Shown piece by piece: positions 1-8,654 of a DNA stretch of 33,302 nt. Position 1 is the first letter of the stretch; each line of letters begins with the position of its first letter. Both the position numbers and the translations under genes were made by a program. The stretch comes from an uncultured Ruminococcus sp. (GTDB lineage Bacteria; Bacillota; Clostridia; Oscillospirales; Acutalibacteraceae): NCBI GenBank assembly GCA_902798365.1, contig CADBWP010000010.1, forward strand, positions 1 through 33,302, in the 5' to 3' direction. The notes beneath the pieces are model-generated. The model was not told the DNA's origin. It saw nothing but the letters and a program-made list of their open reading frames with translations, and did not search any database.

Positions 1-69
1 CCGGTGGGCACTTTCTCCGCCTTTTGAAAACGTTGTTATTGTTTTAACGTTTGATTAACGGCGGGTCAA
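1..69 (-). repeat. 69-bp promoter/leader repeat, copy A
   Basis: This copy is the reverse complement of 15137-15205, aligned without gaps at about 54 of 69 identical positions by hand count. Both ends are conserved (positions 1-24 and 58-69 are identical) and the middle is variable. Read on the minus strand it starts TTGACC, and 17 bp later has TAAAAC, a weak promoter firing out of the window to the left. The conserved 24 bases would then be the start of the transcript. The window edge cuts it, so its target gene is not visible. Confidence 0.7.
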
Positions 70-107
70 GGCTTTGTATTTATTCGGTGCAGAAACTTTT
101 TGCTGCC

Positions 108-133
108 TTTTGAAAATACCTTTTGAAAATACC
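108..133. repeat. tandem 13-bp duplication
   Basis: TTTTGAAAATACC occurs twice head to tail (108-120, 121-133), ending 11 bp before the thrS -35 box. A related CCTTTTGAAAA also lies inside repeat A at 20-30. It could be a regulatory site or a simple duplication; nothing in the sequence decides. Confidence 0.5.
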
Positions 134-144
134 GAAAAAAACTG

Positions 145-173
145 TTGACATAAACCTTTTCAGGTGTTATTAT
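145..173 (+). promoter_or_regulatory. sigma-A promoter of thrS
   Basis: TTGACA at 145-150 and TATTAT at 168-173 with a 17-bp spacer, placed just before the T-box leader. Confidence 0.75.
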
Positions 174-180
174 AGTGTAA

Positions 181-415
181 ATCATTACAGGCTGTGACAG
201 GGACATGATCCGCGGTCATCCTCTTTCAGAGAGTGGCGCATTTGGTGTGAGCGCCGTATCGGGATCCGCGTTTTACCACCCTTAAGCCCCGCGCAGGAAA
301 TGGCGCGGCGTATTCCGCGTTAAGGAACCAACAAGGGCGCACATGCGCCGAATTTGGGTGGAACCACGAGTAAATTCGTCCCAATGCTTTTTACCGGCAT
401 TGGGACTTTTGTTTT
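181..415 (+). promoter_or_regulatory. threonine T-box riboswitch
   Basis: The leader of thrS has the hallmarks of a tRNA-sensing T-box. Stem I distal elements are AGAGAGTGG (228-236) and GGTGTGAG (244-251). A candidate specifier ACC (Thr) lies at 275-277, followed by the usual purine. The T-box sequence GGGTGGAACCACG is at 356-368, and an intrinsic terminator follows. Uncharged tRNA-Thr would stabilise the antiterminator and allow thrS transcription. ACC at 278-280 is an alternative specifier frame and still means Thr. Confidence 0.9.
378..415 (+). terminator. T-box regulated terminator
   Basis: A perfect 10-bp stem (GTCCCAATGC at 378-387 with GCATTGGGAC at 397-406), a 9-nt loop and a T-rich tail (407-415). 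It is the off-state hairpin of the T-box. Confidence 0.9.
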
Positions 416-432
416 ATAAGGAGACTGATATT

Positions 433-2376
433 ATGATTAATGTTGAATTAAAAGGCGGCGTCGTAAAGGAATTTGAAAACGGCACAACACCCGCCGAGGT
501 AGCTAAATCTATTGGCGCCGGTCTTTACAAGGCTGTATGCTGCGCAAAAATAGATAACGTGACGGTCGATTTGAGAACCCCTATGAACGCCGACTGCAAG
601 CTTGAGCTTATCACCTTTGATGAGCCCGAGGGAAAGCACGCGTTCTGGCACACCGCCTCTCACATTTTGGCGCAGGCTGTAAAGCGCCTTTATCCCGACG
701 CAAAGTGCGCCATAGGCCCTGCTATAGAATCGGGCTTCTACTATGATTTTGACGTTGAAAAGCCCTTCTCGGAAGAGGATCTGCAAAAGATAAAGGCTGA
801 GATGAAGAAGATAGTAAAATCGGGACTTGAGATTTCGCGCTTTGAGCTTGACCCCGACGAGGCGATAAATACTCTCACCGAAATGAACGAGCCCTACAAG
901 GTAGAGCTTGCCAAGGAGCACACCGACAAGGGCGAAAAAATATCCTTCTATAAGCAGGGCGAGTTCACAGACCTCTGCGCGGGCCCTCATCTTATGAGCG
1001 TGGCTGCCGTCAAGGCTGTCGAGCTCACAAACTGCACGGGCGCATACTGGCGCGGCGACGCGAACAACGCCCAGCTCTGCCGCGTATATGGCGTTGCGTT
1101 CCCCAAGGCTTCAATGCTTGAGGAGCACCTCAAAATGCTTGAGGAGGCAAAAAAGCGCGACCACAACAAAATCGGACGCGAGCTCGGCTTCTTCACCACA
1201 GTTGATTACATCGGTCAGGGACTTCCCATCCTGCTTCCCAAGGGCGCAAGGGTCATTCAGCTTTTGCAGCGCTTTGTAGAGGACGAGGAACAGCGCCGCG
1301 GCTGGCTGCTGACAAAAACTCCCTTTATGGCAAAAAGCGATCTCTATAAGATCAGCGGACACTGGGATCACTACAAGGACGGCATGTTCATCCTCGGCGA
1401 CCCCGACAGCGACGACGATGTTTATGCTCTGCGACCCATGACCTGTCCTTTCCAGTATCAGGCATATCTCAACAAGCAGCGCTCCTACCGCGACCTGCCC
1501 CTCAGATACAACGAGACCTCAACGCTCTTCCGCAACGAGGCTTCGGGCGAAATGCACGGACTTATCCGCGTTCGCCAGTTCACTATCTCGGAGGGTCACC
1601 TTATGTGTACTCCCGAGCAGCTTGAGGACGAGTTCAAAAACTGCGTAGAGCTTGCAACATTCATGCTTAAAACAGTCGGTCTTTTTGACGACGTAACCTA
1701 CCGCTTCTCGCAATGGGATCCCAACGACTGCGAAAAGTACATCGGCACCGCCGAGGACTGGGACGAGGTTCAGGGCATGATGGGCAGGATCCTCGATCAT
1801 CTCGGACTCGATTACAAGATAGGCATAGGCGAAGCGGCGTTTTACGGCCCCAAGCTCGACATCCAGACAAAGAACGTGTATGGCAAAGAGGACACGCTCA
1901 TCACCATTCAGATAGACCCGATGATCGCCGAAAAGTTCGGCATGGAATATGTTGACCGCGACGGCGTAAAGAAGAACCCCTACATCATCCACCGCACCTC
2001 TATCGGCTGCTACGAGAGAACCCTTGCAATGCTCATCGAAAAATACGCAGGCGCGTTCCCCATGTGGCTTGCTCCCACACAGGTAAAGCTTTTGGCTGTT
2101 GCCGACAGACACCTTGATTACGCTTATGACGTTAAAAAAGCGCTTGAGGCAGAGGGTCTGCGCGTCGAGGTTGACAGCAGAAGCGAAAAGATCGGCTACA
2201 AGATCCGCGAGGCGCAGCTTGAAAAGGTGCCCTACATGATCATCGTGGGCGACAAGGACATAGAGGCTAACACCGTTTCCGTCCGCCACAGAAAGGACGG
2301 CGACCTCGGCGCTATGAGCACAGAGGAGTTTGTAGCCATGGTCAGAGAAGAAATAGATTCAAAGGCTATTAAATAA
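433..2376 (+). CDS. thrS: threonine-tRNA ligase
   Basis: Charges tRNA-Thr with threonine (class II synthetase, cytoplasm). The 647-residue protein has an N-terminal TGS-like domain, the editing/second additional domain with HTASHILAQAVKRLYPDAK near residue 75, and a class II core. The core keeps the three zinc ligands: Cys in RPMTCP, His in SEGHLMC and His in YIIHRTS. The C-terminal anticodon-binding domain starts near LLAVADRH. I chose ATG 433 because AAGGAG (418-423) precedes it. A longer frame opening at 343 would start inside the T-box itself. Core motifs (RYNETSTLFRNEASGEMHGL, IGCYERTLA) differ from the E. coli type, consistent with a divergent clostridial ThrS lineage (inference). The next gene starts 12 bp downstream, suggesting an operon. 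Confidence 0.95.
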   Translation: MINVELKGGVVKEFENGTTPAEVAKSIGAGLYKAVCCAKIDNVTVDLRTPMNADCKLELITFDEPEGKHAFWHTASHILAQAVKRLYPDAKCAIGPAIESGFYYDFDVEKPFSEEDLQKIKAEMKKIVKSGLEISRFELDPDEAINTLTEMNEPYKVELAKEHTDKGEKISFYKQGEFTDLCAGPHLMSVAAVKAVELTNCTGAYWRGDANNAQLCRVYGVAFPKASMLEEHLKMLEEAKKRDHNKIGRELGFFTTVDYIGQGLPILLPKGARVIQLLQRFVEDEEQRRGWLLTKTPFMAKSDLYKISGHWDHYKDGMFILGDPDSDDDVYALRPMTCPFQYQAYLNKQRSYRDLPLRYNETSTLFRNEASGEMHGLIRVRQFTISEGHLMCTPEQLEDEFKNCVELATFMLKTVGLFDDVTYRFSQWDPNDCEKYIGTAEDWDEVQGMMGRILDHLGLDYKIGIGEAAFYGPKLDIQTKNVYGKEDTLITIQIDPMIAEKFGMEYVDRDGVKKNPYIIHRTSIGCYERTLAMLIEKYAGAFPMWLAPTQVKLLAVADRHLDYAYDVKKALEAEGLRVEVDSRSEKIGYKIREAQLEKVPYMIIVGDKDIEANTVSVRHRKDGDLGAMSTEEFVAMVREEIDSKAIK

Positions 2377-2388
2377 AGCAGGTGAAAT

Positions 2389-3174
2389 ATGGGTCTTTCC
2401 CCATACGAAAAGAAAAGCTACAGAGAGTCTAAACTGCGCAGAAAGCAGGCGCTGCTTGCCAGCGAAACGGGCTACATCAAGCCCTACAGGCGCCGCAAAA
2501 AACCGCTTGCGGTCATTATTACGGTCATAGCCGTGCTTTGCGCAGCCGTGGGCTTATCTGCCGCCGTTTATTTGACGCGGCAAGCCGAGCCTGTGCAGCA
2601 GGCAGAGGAAAAACCCGAGGCTCCCGGCGACGAACTGCTTTTGCAGATCGTCAACAAGCAGCACAGCCTCGAGCCCGGTTATGTGCCCGAGCTTGCCGAT
2701 TTCGGCGGCGTTCAGATAAGCTCGGTCATACTTGACCCGCTCACATCCTTTTCAAACGAGGCGGCGCGGCAGGGGATAGAGCTTCACGTCACCTCGGGCT
2801 ATACCTCCTACAACCGTCAAAAGGAGCTTTTTGAAGAAAACCTGGCAAAATTCACCTCAGACCCTGCCTATACACCCGTAAGGGCTCAGGCGGCGGCTCA
2901 GAGGCTTGTGCCCGAGGCAGGCTGCAGCGAGGCGCAGACGGGACTGCTGATAGGCATTGACGTAAGCGATGTTCACACGCGCGCATTTGTAGAGCGCGAA
3001 TGTATTCGCCACGGCTTTATTCTGCGATACCCCGACGGCAAGGACGACCTGACGCACATAGCTCCGTCCGGGTCGCTTTACCGATATGTGGGTGTTGAAC
3101 ACGCCGAAAAAATGCGCGCGTTTGATATGTGTCTTGAAGAATACAAGGAATATTTGGATAAGGGTAACAAATGA
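2389..3174 (+). CDS. membrane-anchored VanY-like (M15B) protein, zinc ligands lost
   Basis: 261 residues: a basic cytoplasmic head, one membrane segment (about 40-62), then an extracytoplasmic D-Ala-D-Ala carboxypeptidase-like domain. Family features seen are SGYTSYNRQKELFEE (136-150), HGFILRYP (208-215) and RYVG (232-235). VanY enzymes bind zinc with SxHxxGxAxD and a His in EPWHxRY. Here the first motif is SEAQTG (Ala182 replaces His), with Asp191 in a slightly longer spacing, and the second is SGSLYRYVG, so the catalytic Glu and His are also replaced (S227, L230). An active zinc peptidase is therefore unlikely; a peptidoglycan-binding or regulatory role is inference. It is 12 bp after thrS and its TGA overlaps the ATG at 3171, so it is probably co-transcribed and coupled with the next gene. 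Confidence 0.8.
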   Translation: MGLSPYEKKSYRESKLRRKQALLASETGYIKPYRRRKKPLAVIITVIAVLCAAVGLSAAVYLTRQAEPVQQAEEKPEAPGDELLLQIVNKQHSLEPGYVPELADFGGVQISSVILDPLTSFSNEAARQGIELHVTSGYTSYNRQKELFEENLAKFTSDPAYTPVRAQAAAQRLVPEAGCSEAQTGLLIGIDVSDVHTRAFVERECIRHGFILRYPDGKDDLTHIAPSGSLYRYVGVEHAEKMRAFDMCLEEYKEYLDKGNK

Positions 3175-3196
3175 GTTCAAAAGGAAGAAAACCGGT

Positions 3197-3205
3197 AAAA
3201 AAAAA
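3197..3205 (+). other. A9 tract, possible -1 slippage site
   Basis: Nine consecutive A residues lie 26 bases into the reading frame opened by ATG 3171. That frame stops soon after, while the -1 frame from the tract runs unbroken to 4084. A -1 ribosomal or transcriptional slip (A AAA AAA type, as in dnaX) or a one-base sequence error would join them. Confidence 0.5.
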
Positions 3206-3280
3206 CAGAATAAGCTGCTCAGATATTTGGGACGGCTCTTCCAAAGCATAGGCAGAGCCGTCGATAGGCTTTCTGCGCGT

Positions 3281-4084
3281 ATGCGCCGCAAGCCAAAAAG
3301 GGTAAAGCGCAACCTTTTGACCGTGTTCACGGCGGTTTTGTCGCTCACCATAATCATTTCGGCAATCGCCTATCCCAAGGACGATATACCCATAAACTAT
3401 GACGTTTCAACCGCCGACCAGGTCGTTGCCACCGTTGCTACCGAGCCGCCCGTGCCCGATTCTCACATAATAGAGGGCATCCCCGTAGTGGTTCAGGATT
3501 ACTACAAGGCAGGCTGCGAGACCTATGCCTGCACAATGCTGCTTCAGGGTCTGGGCTACGACATAGACGAGCACGAGTTTGTGGATAAATACCTTATTCG
3601 CAGAGATATATACTACGGCGACGACGGAACCATGTACGCACCCGACATGAACTCAGCGTTTGTGGGCGACATTTTCACGGGCTGCGGCATAAATTCTCCG
3701 GCAATGGCAAAGTCAATGAACAACTTTCTTATCACTCAGCCCAAAAACAAGCTCGCGCGCGCCGTAAACGGTCACACCCTTAAGGAGCTTTGCGACCTTT
3801 ACATCGACAACGACATCCCCGTAATGACCTGGGTTACCACCTATATGATGGAGTCCTACGAAAAAATGAGCTGGGCTGTCAACTTTGTGGATGAAAACGC
3901 GACCCACAAGGTGGGCGAAACAATGGCATGGCGGCAAAACGAGCATTGCATGGTGCTTATCGGCTATGACAAAGATAACTACATATTCTGCGATTCGGTC
4001 GCGGGCAAGGTGGTTTCGCACGAAAAAGAGCTTGCCGAGACCCGTTTTCAGGAGATCGGCTTGCAGGCTGTTGTTGTTAAATAG
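3281..4084 (+). CDS. membrane-anchored C39-like papain-fold protein
   Basis: From ATG 3281 it is 267 residues with one N-terminal membrane segment (about 11-31) and an extracytoplasmic domain of the peptidase C39_2 type. The candidate catalytic residues are Cys79 in AGCETYACTMLLQGLGYD, His222 in NEHCMVLIGYD and Asp238 in IFCDS. No ABC transporter is attached, so it is not a bacteriocin exporter; substrate unknown. The start is uncertain. 3281 lacks a good ribosome site, whereas ATG 3171 overlaps the previous stop (ATGA) and has AAGGGT before it but needs a -1 shift at the A9 tract. That would add a basic N-terminus (MSSKGRKPVKKKQNK...) matching the basic heads of similar anchored proteins. 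No convincing terminator follows the stop. Confidence 0.75.
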   Translation: MRRKPKRVKRNLLTVFTAVLSLTIIISAIAYPKDDIPINYDVSTADQVVATVATEPPVPDSHIIEGIPVVVQDYYKAGCETYACTMLLQGLGYDIDEHEFVDKYLIRRDIYYGDDGTMYAPDMNSAFVGDIFTGCGINSPAMAKSMNNFLITQPKNKLARAVNGHTLKELCDLYIDNDIPVMTWVTTYMMESYEKMSWAVNFVDENATHKVGETMAWRQNEHCMVLIGYDKDNYIFCDSVAGKVVSHEKELAETRFQEIGLQAVVVK

Positions 4085-4103
4085 AATTTTTTTCAAAAAA
4101 CAC

Positions 4104-4132
4104 TTGCATTTTGTAAACAGATGTAGTATAAT
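4104..4132 (+). promoter_or_regulatory. sigma-A promoter of rpmE
   Basis: TTGCAT (4104-4109), a 17-bp spacer, TATAAT (4127-4132). The same TTGCAT-17-TATAAT form occurs before sufC. Confidence 0.8.
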
Positions 4133-4169
4133 CAGTCTGTTAATTGCGTAAAGTAAGTAGGTGAGAAGA

Positions 4170-4373
4170 ATGAAAGAGAATATCCATCCTAAGTATGAGC
4201 AGACAACAATTACTTGTGCTTGCGGTAATGTTATCGAAACAGGTTCAACCAGAAAAGATATCCGTGTTGAAATTTGTTCCAAGTGTCATCCTTTCTACAC
4301 AGGAAAGCAGAAGCTTGTTGATACAGGCGGACGTGTTGACAGATTCAAAAAGCGTTTCAACATCACAAAATAA
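4170..4373 (+). CDS. rpmE: 50S ribosomal protein L31, zinc type
   Basis: A 67-residue ribosomal protein of the large subunit, in the bridge region facing the 30S subunit. The zinc form is shown by CAC at residues 16-18 and CSKC at 36-39, followed by HPFYTGKQK and [10 protein letters not shown], all typical of L31. The start is ATG 4170; a GTG at 4161 in the same frame lies in the ribosome-site region (AGGTGAG). It has its own promoter and a strong terminator, so it is a single-gene unit. Being the C+ form, its synthesis may respond to zinc in species that also carry a C- copy; none is seen here. Confidence 0.96.
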   Translation: MKENIHPKYEQTTITCACGNVIETGSTRKDIRVEICSKCHPFYTGKQKLVDTGGRVDRFKKRFNITK

Positions 4374-4388
4374 TTTGAAAACATCCGG

Positions 4389-4418
4389 GGCAGCACGATG
4401 TGTGCTGCCTTGTTTTCT
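4389..4418 (+). terminator. intrinsic terminator after rpmE
   Basis: GGCAGCAC (4389-4396) pairs perfectly with GTGCTGCC (4402-4409) over a 5-nt loop and is followed by TTGTTTTCTT. It ends about 15 bp before the next start codon, so read-through could still feed the next gene. Confidence 0.85.
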
Positions 4419-4432
4419 TAGGGGTGCCGAGT

Positions 4433-5089
4433 ATGACAGGCGACTACAAGACAGTCAAAACCGAAGCAAAGGATGAATTTACCGAAAAACGCTCGCGCTT
4501 TATCGGCTATTGTAAGCCCGTTAAAAGCGAAGCGGAGGCGGTTGAGTTCATCGGCAAAATAAAAAGCCTTCATTGGGACGCAAGGCACAACGTCTATGCC
4601 TACTCTCTGCGCGAGGGCAACATCAAGCGCTACAGCGACGACGGCGAGCCTTCGGGAACAGCCGGAATGCCCGTGCTCGACGTTATCCTCAAAAACGGCG
4701 TGTTTGATGTGTGCGTTGTCGTTACACGTTATTTCGGCGGAGTTTTGCTTGGAACGGGCGGCTTGGTGCACGCCTATTCGCAGGGTGCTAAGCTCGCGCT
4801 TCAGGCAGGCGGAATAATCCTTATGCAGCGCTGTCTAAGCTGCACCGCGCGCTGCTCCTACAACCAATACGGCAAGGTTTCCTCGCTTATCGCCGAACAC
4901 TCGGCAGGACTTGACGACACGGTATATGAGGCGGACGTTGTCCTGCGCTTTCACATCAAGCCCGGCGACCTTGATGCGCTCAACAAAAAACTTGCCGACG
5001 CGACCTCGGGCGAGGTTTGCGCCGCAGCTGATGGCGAGGATTACTTTGAAACGGAATGCGGCGAGGCGTCTTGTGTGACGAATTTATAA
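4433..5089 (+). CDS. YigZ/IMPACT family protein
   Basis: 218 residues. It matches the YigZ (UPF0029/IMPACT) family: SRFIGYCKPVKSEAEA near the N-terminus, HWDARHNVYAYSL, YSDDGEPSGTAGMPVL, RYFGGVLLGTGGLVHAYS, then a C-terminal ferredoxin-like domain (DUF1949). The precise role in bacteria is not settled; eukaryotic IMPACT acts in translation control. ATG 4433 is chosen because AGGGG (4420-4424) precedes it; a longer frame from 4400 would start inside the terminator hairpin. It lies between rpmE and dnaG with no obvious promoter of its own. Confidence 0.9.
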   Translation: MTGDYKTVKTEAKDEFTEKRSRFIGYCKPVKSEAEAVEFIGKIKSLHWDARHNVYAYSLREGNIKRYSDDGEPSGTAGMPVLDVILKNGVFDVCVVVTRYFGGVLLGTGGLVHAYSQGAKLALQAGGIILMQRCLSCTARCSYNQYGKVSSLIAEHSAGLDDTVYEADVVLRFHIKPGDLDALNKKLADATSGEVCAAADGEDYFETECGEASCVTNL

Positions 5090-5161
5090 TTTTTTTAAAA
5101 TAATAAAGGGTTTATCGTTTTTTTATCGTAGAAAGATAGTGAACGGGAAAGGGGGAGTATC

Positions 5162-6928
5162 ATGGCGTTTCCCGAAAGCTTTATTCAGGATTTGAAAATG
5201 CGCAACAGTATTACGGATGTTGTGTCGTCATATGTCAGTCTGAAGCGCAGGGGACGCAATATGATCGGCTTATGTCCTTTTCATGGCGAAAAAACTCCTT
5301 CCTTCAATATTTACACCGAGGATGAGCATTTTTACTGCTTCGGCTGCGGAGCCGGCGGCGATGTAATAACGTTCATAATGAAGATAGAGAACCTTGACTA
5401 CACCGACGCGGTCAAGTTCCTCGCTCAGCGCGCCGGAATGGATATTCCCGAAAACTCCTACGACAACAGCATGAGCAGGCTGCGCACGCGCGTGTTGGAG
5501 GCAAACCGTGAGGCTGCGCGCTATTACTATAAAACGCTCATATCGCCGGCAGGCAGGGAGGGACTCGATTATTTCCATTCCCGTATGCTCTCCGACCGAA
5601 CCATACGTCACTTCGGTCTCGGCTTTGCCGACGACGACTGGTCGTCGCTCACAAATCACCTCAAATCGCTCGGCTTTTCGGAAAACGAGCTTGTTTCAGC
5701 CAACCTTGCCGTTCGGCGGCGCAGCGGCAACGGGGTGTTTGACAGGTTTACAAACCGCGTCATGTTTCCCATAATCGATCTGCGCGGCAACGTTATCGCC
5801 TTCGGCGGCAGAATAATGACCGATCAAAAGCCAAAATACCTCAACACCTCTGATACACCGGTCTTTAAAAAGAGCGCAAATCTGTTTTCGCTCAATAACG
5901 CAAAAAACGCAGGCACGCGAACCCTGCTGCTGTGCGAGGGTTACATGGACGTTATCGCGGTTAACCAGGCGGGATTTGCCAACGCAGTCGCAACGCTCGG
6001 CACCGCACTCACCGCGGAGCAGGCAACTCTGATAAAGCGCTACGCCGACGAGGTCGTTATCTGCTATGACGCCGACGAGGCAGGGCAGAAGGCTACCGCC
6101 AGAGCCATACCCATCCTTCGGGGTGCCGGTCTGCTTGTAAGGGTGCTTTCCATACCGAACGGCAAGGATCCCGACGAATATATAAAAAGTCAGGGAGCCG
6201 ACGGTCCCGAGGCGTTCAGGGCGATAATAGAAAAAAGCGGCAACGATGTCGATTACCGCCTGCAAAAGCTGCGTGCAGACTACAATTTGCAGACCTCTGA
6301 CGGCAGAGTTGGCTATCTTGAGGCGGCGTCGAGGCTTGTCGCAGGCATAAGCAGCGCCATAGAGCAGGACGTATATGCCTCAAAGCTGTGCCGTGAGTTC
6401 GGGCTTGACAAAAGCGCCTTTATGGCTCAGGTGGAAAAGCACGGCAAAAAGCTCAGCCGCGAGCAGTACAAAAAGCAGCAGCGCAAGATACAAACCGATT
6501 TGTCGGGCAGGGGAGACAGGCTCGATCCCGACCGCGCAAAAAAACCGCGAAGCTCCTCGGCAGAGGAAGCGCTTTTGGCGCATCTGCTCAGCCACCCCGA
6601 TTCGGCGGACTACATAAAAAGCAGGGTTCAGCCCGAACAGTTTCAAAACACGCTGATGCGCCGCTACTACTCATATTTTTTGCAGCGCACGGAGCAGGGG
6701 CTTGACCCGATGACCAACGTTTCGGCGGATTTTACCGACGACGAACGCAACAAGATATACAAAATAATAAGCAAATACTCGGGCGTCGCCTCAACAAAAC
6801 GCGCGCTCGACGAATATATAAACGTCATTCACGAGGAAAGCGAAAGGCCGGATCGCGGCGACATAAGCAAAATGACGCCCGAACAGCTTAACGAACGCCT
6901 CGAAAGAATAAGGAAAGCCAAAAAGTGA
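5162..6928 (+). CDS. dnaG: DNA primase
   Basis: Makes RNA primers on the lagging strand together with DnaB helicase. 588 residues, normal for the family. The order is a CHC2 zinc ribbon (C38, H41, C59, C62 in [12 protein letters not shown] and [11 protein letters not shown]), the catalytic core, a TOPRIM fold (E259 in [11 protein letters not shown]303 and D305 in CYDADEAGQ), and a C-terminal helicase-binding region beginning around [13 protein letters not shown]. Strong ribosome site (AAAGGGGGAG). The rpoD start follows 13 bp after the stop, the classic dnaG-rpoD macromolecular synthesis arrangement. No clear promoter is visible in 5090-5161. Confidence 0.97.
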   Translation: MAFPESFIQDLKMRNSITDVVSSYVSLKRRGRNMIGLCPFHGEKTPSFNIYTEDEHFYCFGCGAGGDVITFIMKIENLDYTDAVKFLAQRAGMDIPENSYDNSMSRLRTRVLEANREAARYYYKTLISPAGREGLDYFHSRMLSDRTIRHFGLGFADDDWSSLTNHLKSLGFSENELVSANLAVRRRSGNGVFDRFTNRVMFPIIDLRGNVIAFGGRIMTDQKPKYLNTSDTPVFKKSANLFSLNNAKNAGTRTLLLCEGYMDVIAVNQAGFANAVATLGTALTAEQATLIKRYADEVVICYDADEAGQKATARAIPILRGAGLLVRVLSIPNGKDPDEYIKSQGADGPEAFRAIIEKSGNDVDYRLQKLRADYNLQTSDGRVGYLEAASRLVAGISSAIEQDVYASKLCREFGLDKSAFMAQVEKHGKKLSREQYKKQQRKIQTDLSGRGDRLDPDRAKKPRSSSAEEALLAHLLSHPDSADYIKSRVQPEQFQNTLMRRYYSYFLQRTEQGLDPMTNVSADFTDDERNKIYKIISKYSGVASTKRALDEYINVIHEESERPDRGDISKMTPEQLNERLERIRKAKK

Positions 6929-6941
6929 AAGGAAAGGTACT

Positions 6942-8036
6942 ATGCCGCAGGAAAAGAAATCGATATTAAAGGAACTTGTCGAGCTCGGAAAACAAAAGGG
7001 TCAGCTCACCAACCAGGACATTCTGGACGCTATCGGCGAGATAGACATAGACCCCGAAAAGCTTGAAAAGCTTTATGACGCCATTGAGTCGCAGGGTATC
7101 GAGATCGTCGAGGATCTTGAGGACATCAAAATCGAGGACATAGACCTCAGCACGTTTACCGAAAACAAGGAGGACGGCACAGGCACGCCGACCGACACGG
7201 GCATTACCATTGACGACCCGGTAAAGGTCTATCTTAAAGAGATAGGGCGGGTGCCTCTGCTCACCAGCGAGGAAGAGGTAGAGCTCGCCATACGCATATC
7301 CGACGGCGATGTTGCCGCCAAGCAAAGGCTTTCCGAGGCAAACCTGCGCCTTGTTGTAAGCATAGCAAAGCGCTATCTGGGCAGAGGAATGCAGTTCCTC
7401 GACCTTATTCAGGAGGGCAACCTCGGTCTGATAAAGGCGGTTGAAAAGTTTGACTACACCAAGGGCTTCAAGTTTTCTACATACGCCACATGGTGGATCC
7501 GCCAGGCTATCACCAGAGCCATAGCCGACCAGGCTCGAACCATCAGAATACCGGTTCATATGGTCGAGACCATCAACAAGGTAAAAAAGGTTCAAAGCCA
7601 GCTTCTTCACCAGAACGGTCACGAGCCATCTCCCGATGAAATTGCCGAGGAGATCGACATGCCAGTTGATAAGGTGCGCGAGATAATGCGCGTCGCCCAG
7701 GAGCCCGTTTCTCTCGAAACTCCCATAGGCGAGGAGGAGGACAGCCACCTCGGCGACTTTATCCCCGACAACGACGCTCCCGCTCCCGCCGACGCGGCTT
7801 CTCACACCATGCTGCGCGAGCAGCTCTCCGACGTGCTTTCCACACTCACCCCCAGAGAGGCAAAGGTGCTTCGCCTGCGCTTTGGGCTTGAGGACGGCAG
7901 AAGCAGAACTCTTGAAGAGGTTGGCAAGGAGTTCAACGTCACCCGTGAGCGTATCCGCCAGATCGAGGCAAAGGCGCTCAGAAAGCTCCGCCATCCGTCC
8001 CGCAGCAGAAAGCTTAAGGATTATCTCGACTATTAA
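6942..8036 (+). CDS. rpoD: RNA polymerase primary sigma factor (sigma-70/SigA)
   Basis: Housekeeping sigma factor, 364 residues. Region 1.1 is present ([10 protein letters not shown] and [11 protein letters not shown]). Region 1.2 is [17 protein letters not shown]. Region 2 carries the group 1 core [18 protein letters not shown] through [20 protein letters not shown], which reads the -10 box. Region 3 follows, and region 4 has the -35-reading helix-turn-helix [20 protein letters not shown]. The length is close to that of Bacillus SigA. Ribosome site GAAAGGAAAGG. It is co-transcribed with dnaG. The many TTGACA/TATAAT promoters in the window fit this sigma. Confidence 0.97.
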   Translation: MPQEKKSILKELVELGKQKGQLTNQDILDAIGEIDIDPEKLEKLYDAIESQGIEIVEDLEDIKIEDIDLSTFTENKEDGTGTPTDTGITIDDPVKVYLKEIGRVPLLTSEEEVELAIRISDGDVAAKQRLSEANLRLVVSIAKRYLGRGMQFLDLIQEGNLGLIKAVEKFDYTKGFKFSTYATWWIRQAITRAIADQARTIRIPVHMVETINKVKKVQSQLLHQNGHEPSPDEIAEEIDMPVDKVREIMRVAQEPVSLETPIGEEEDSHLGDFIPDNDAPAPADAASHTMLREQLSDVLSTLTPREAKVLRLRFGLEDGRSRTLEEVGKEFNVTRERIRQIEAKALRKLRHPSRSRKLKDYLDY

Positions 8037-8053
8037 TATTCTTTCTTAGAAAT

Positions 8054-8431
8054 ATGATTGACTTTGAAACCTGCGCCCAAATGCTCGACGAAATAGCCGA
8101 CGCAATGCCCTACGAGCTCTACCGCGAATTAAGCGGCGGAATATCCATCGTTCCGCAGTCAAAGCTGCATCCCGTAGCGGTCAATAACGACCTCTACATA
8201 CTCGGCGAATACCGCCGCGAAATAATCGGCAACTCTATTATCTTTTACTACGGCTCAATTGCCCGTGTGTATGGAGCGCTGTCGCGCGACGAGCTTTATC
8301 GGCAGCTTGAACGCATACTTCATCACGAGGTAAGGCACCACAACGAGTATCTTGCGGGCTGTGACGACCTCGGCATATGGGACAGCCAACAGATTGACGA
8401 GTATTTGGAAAAACACGGAACAAAAAAATAG
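8054..8431 (+). CDS. small zincin-like metallopeptidase family protein
   Basis: 125 residues, cytoplasmic, no signal. A zincin motif HEVRHH (His91, Glu92, His95) lies in ILHHEVRHHNEYLAG, similar to the metallopeptidase family seen next to core genes in many Firmicutes (PF06262-like). A third zinc ligand is not obvious; Asp104/Asp105 just after are candidates. The start is 17 bp after rpoD and no Shine-Dalgarno sequence is apparent, so translation may depend on the upstream gene. Substrate unknown. Confidence 0.75.
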   Translation: MIDFETCAQMLDEIADAMPYELYRELSGGISIVPQSKLHPVAVNNDLYILGEYRREIIGNSIIFYYGSIARVYGALSRDELYRQLERILHHEVRHHNEYLAGCDDLGIWDSQQIDEYLEKHGTKK

Positions 8432-8444
8432 TATCGTAAATTTG

Positions 8445-8485
8445 ACCCTGTCGGCAGGCATACTTTCGGCAGGGTTTGCTCTTTG
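8445..8485 (+). terminator. terminator after the dnaG-rpoD unit
   Basis: ACCCTGTCG (8445-8453) pairs with CGGCAGGGT (8467-8475) with one G-T pair, followed by TTGCTCTTTG. The T tract is weak but the stem is stable. Confidence 0.65.
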
Positions 8486-8547
8486 TGTAAACTGCACAAT
8501 AACGCAGGTTAAAATTCTACAAAATAAATAGGCAATATTCAAAAAAT

Positions 8548-8599
8548 AATTCTAAATCAGAATTAATATTAATGATGTAATGTGATAAAATTATATAAT
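8548..8599 (+). promoter_or_regulatory. promoter region of pullulanase 1 with inverted repeat
   Basis: A TATAAT box lies at 8594-8599. A weak -35 TTAATG (8569-8574) is 19 bp upstream. A perfect inverted repeat AATTCT/AGAATT (8548-8564) sits just before it and could be an operator. If this -10 is used, the ATG at 8604 would be at or before the transcript start. Confidence 0.45.
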
Positions 8600-8654
8600 A
8601 AAAATGTGCGACTGTACCCTTTTGATACGGTTGCCGAAAACGGGGGGCATTGCT

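Noticed and set aside
343..432. Longer N-terminus for thrS from ATG 343
   Set aside because: It lies inside the T-box antiterminator/terminator and has no family similarity; ATG 433 has a proper ribosome site.
448..2289. Open frames on the minus strand of thrS
   Set aside because: They are antisense shadows of a conserved gene with no recognisable protein features.
4085..4103. T-rich stretch after the C39-like gene as a terminator
   Set aside because: There is no GC stem, only TTTTTTTCAAAAAA.
5085..5090. TATAAT as a dnaG promoter
   Set aside because: No -35 box at an acceptable distance (CGAGGC at 17 bp).
8604..8654. ATG 8604 as start of pullulanase 1
   Set aside because: It is 4 bp after a TATAAT box, has no ribosome site and would put a polar extension before the signal peptide.
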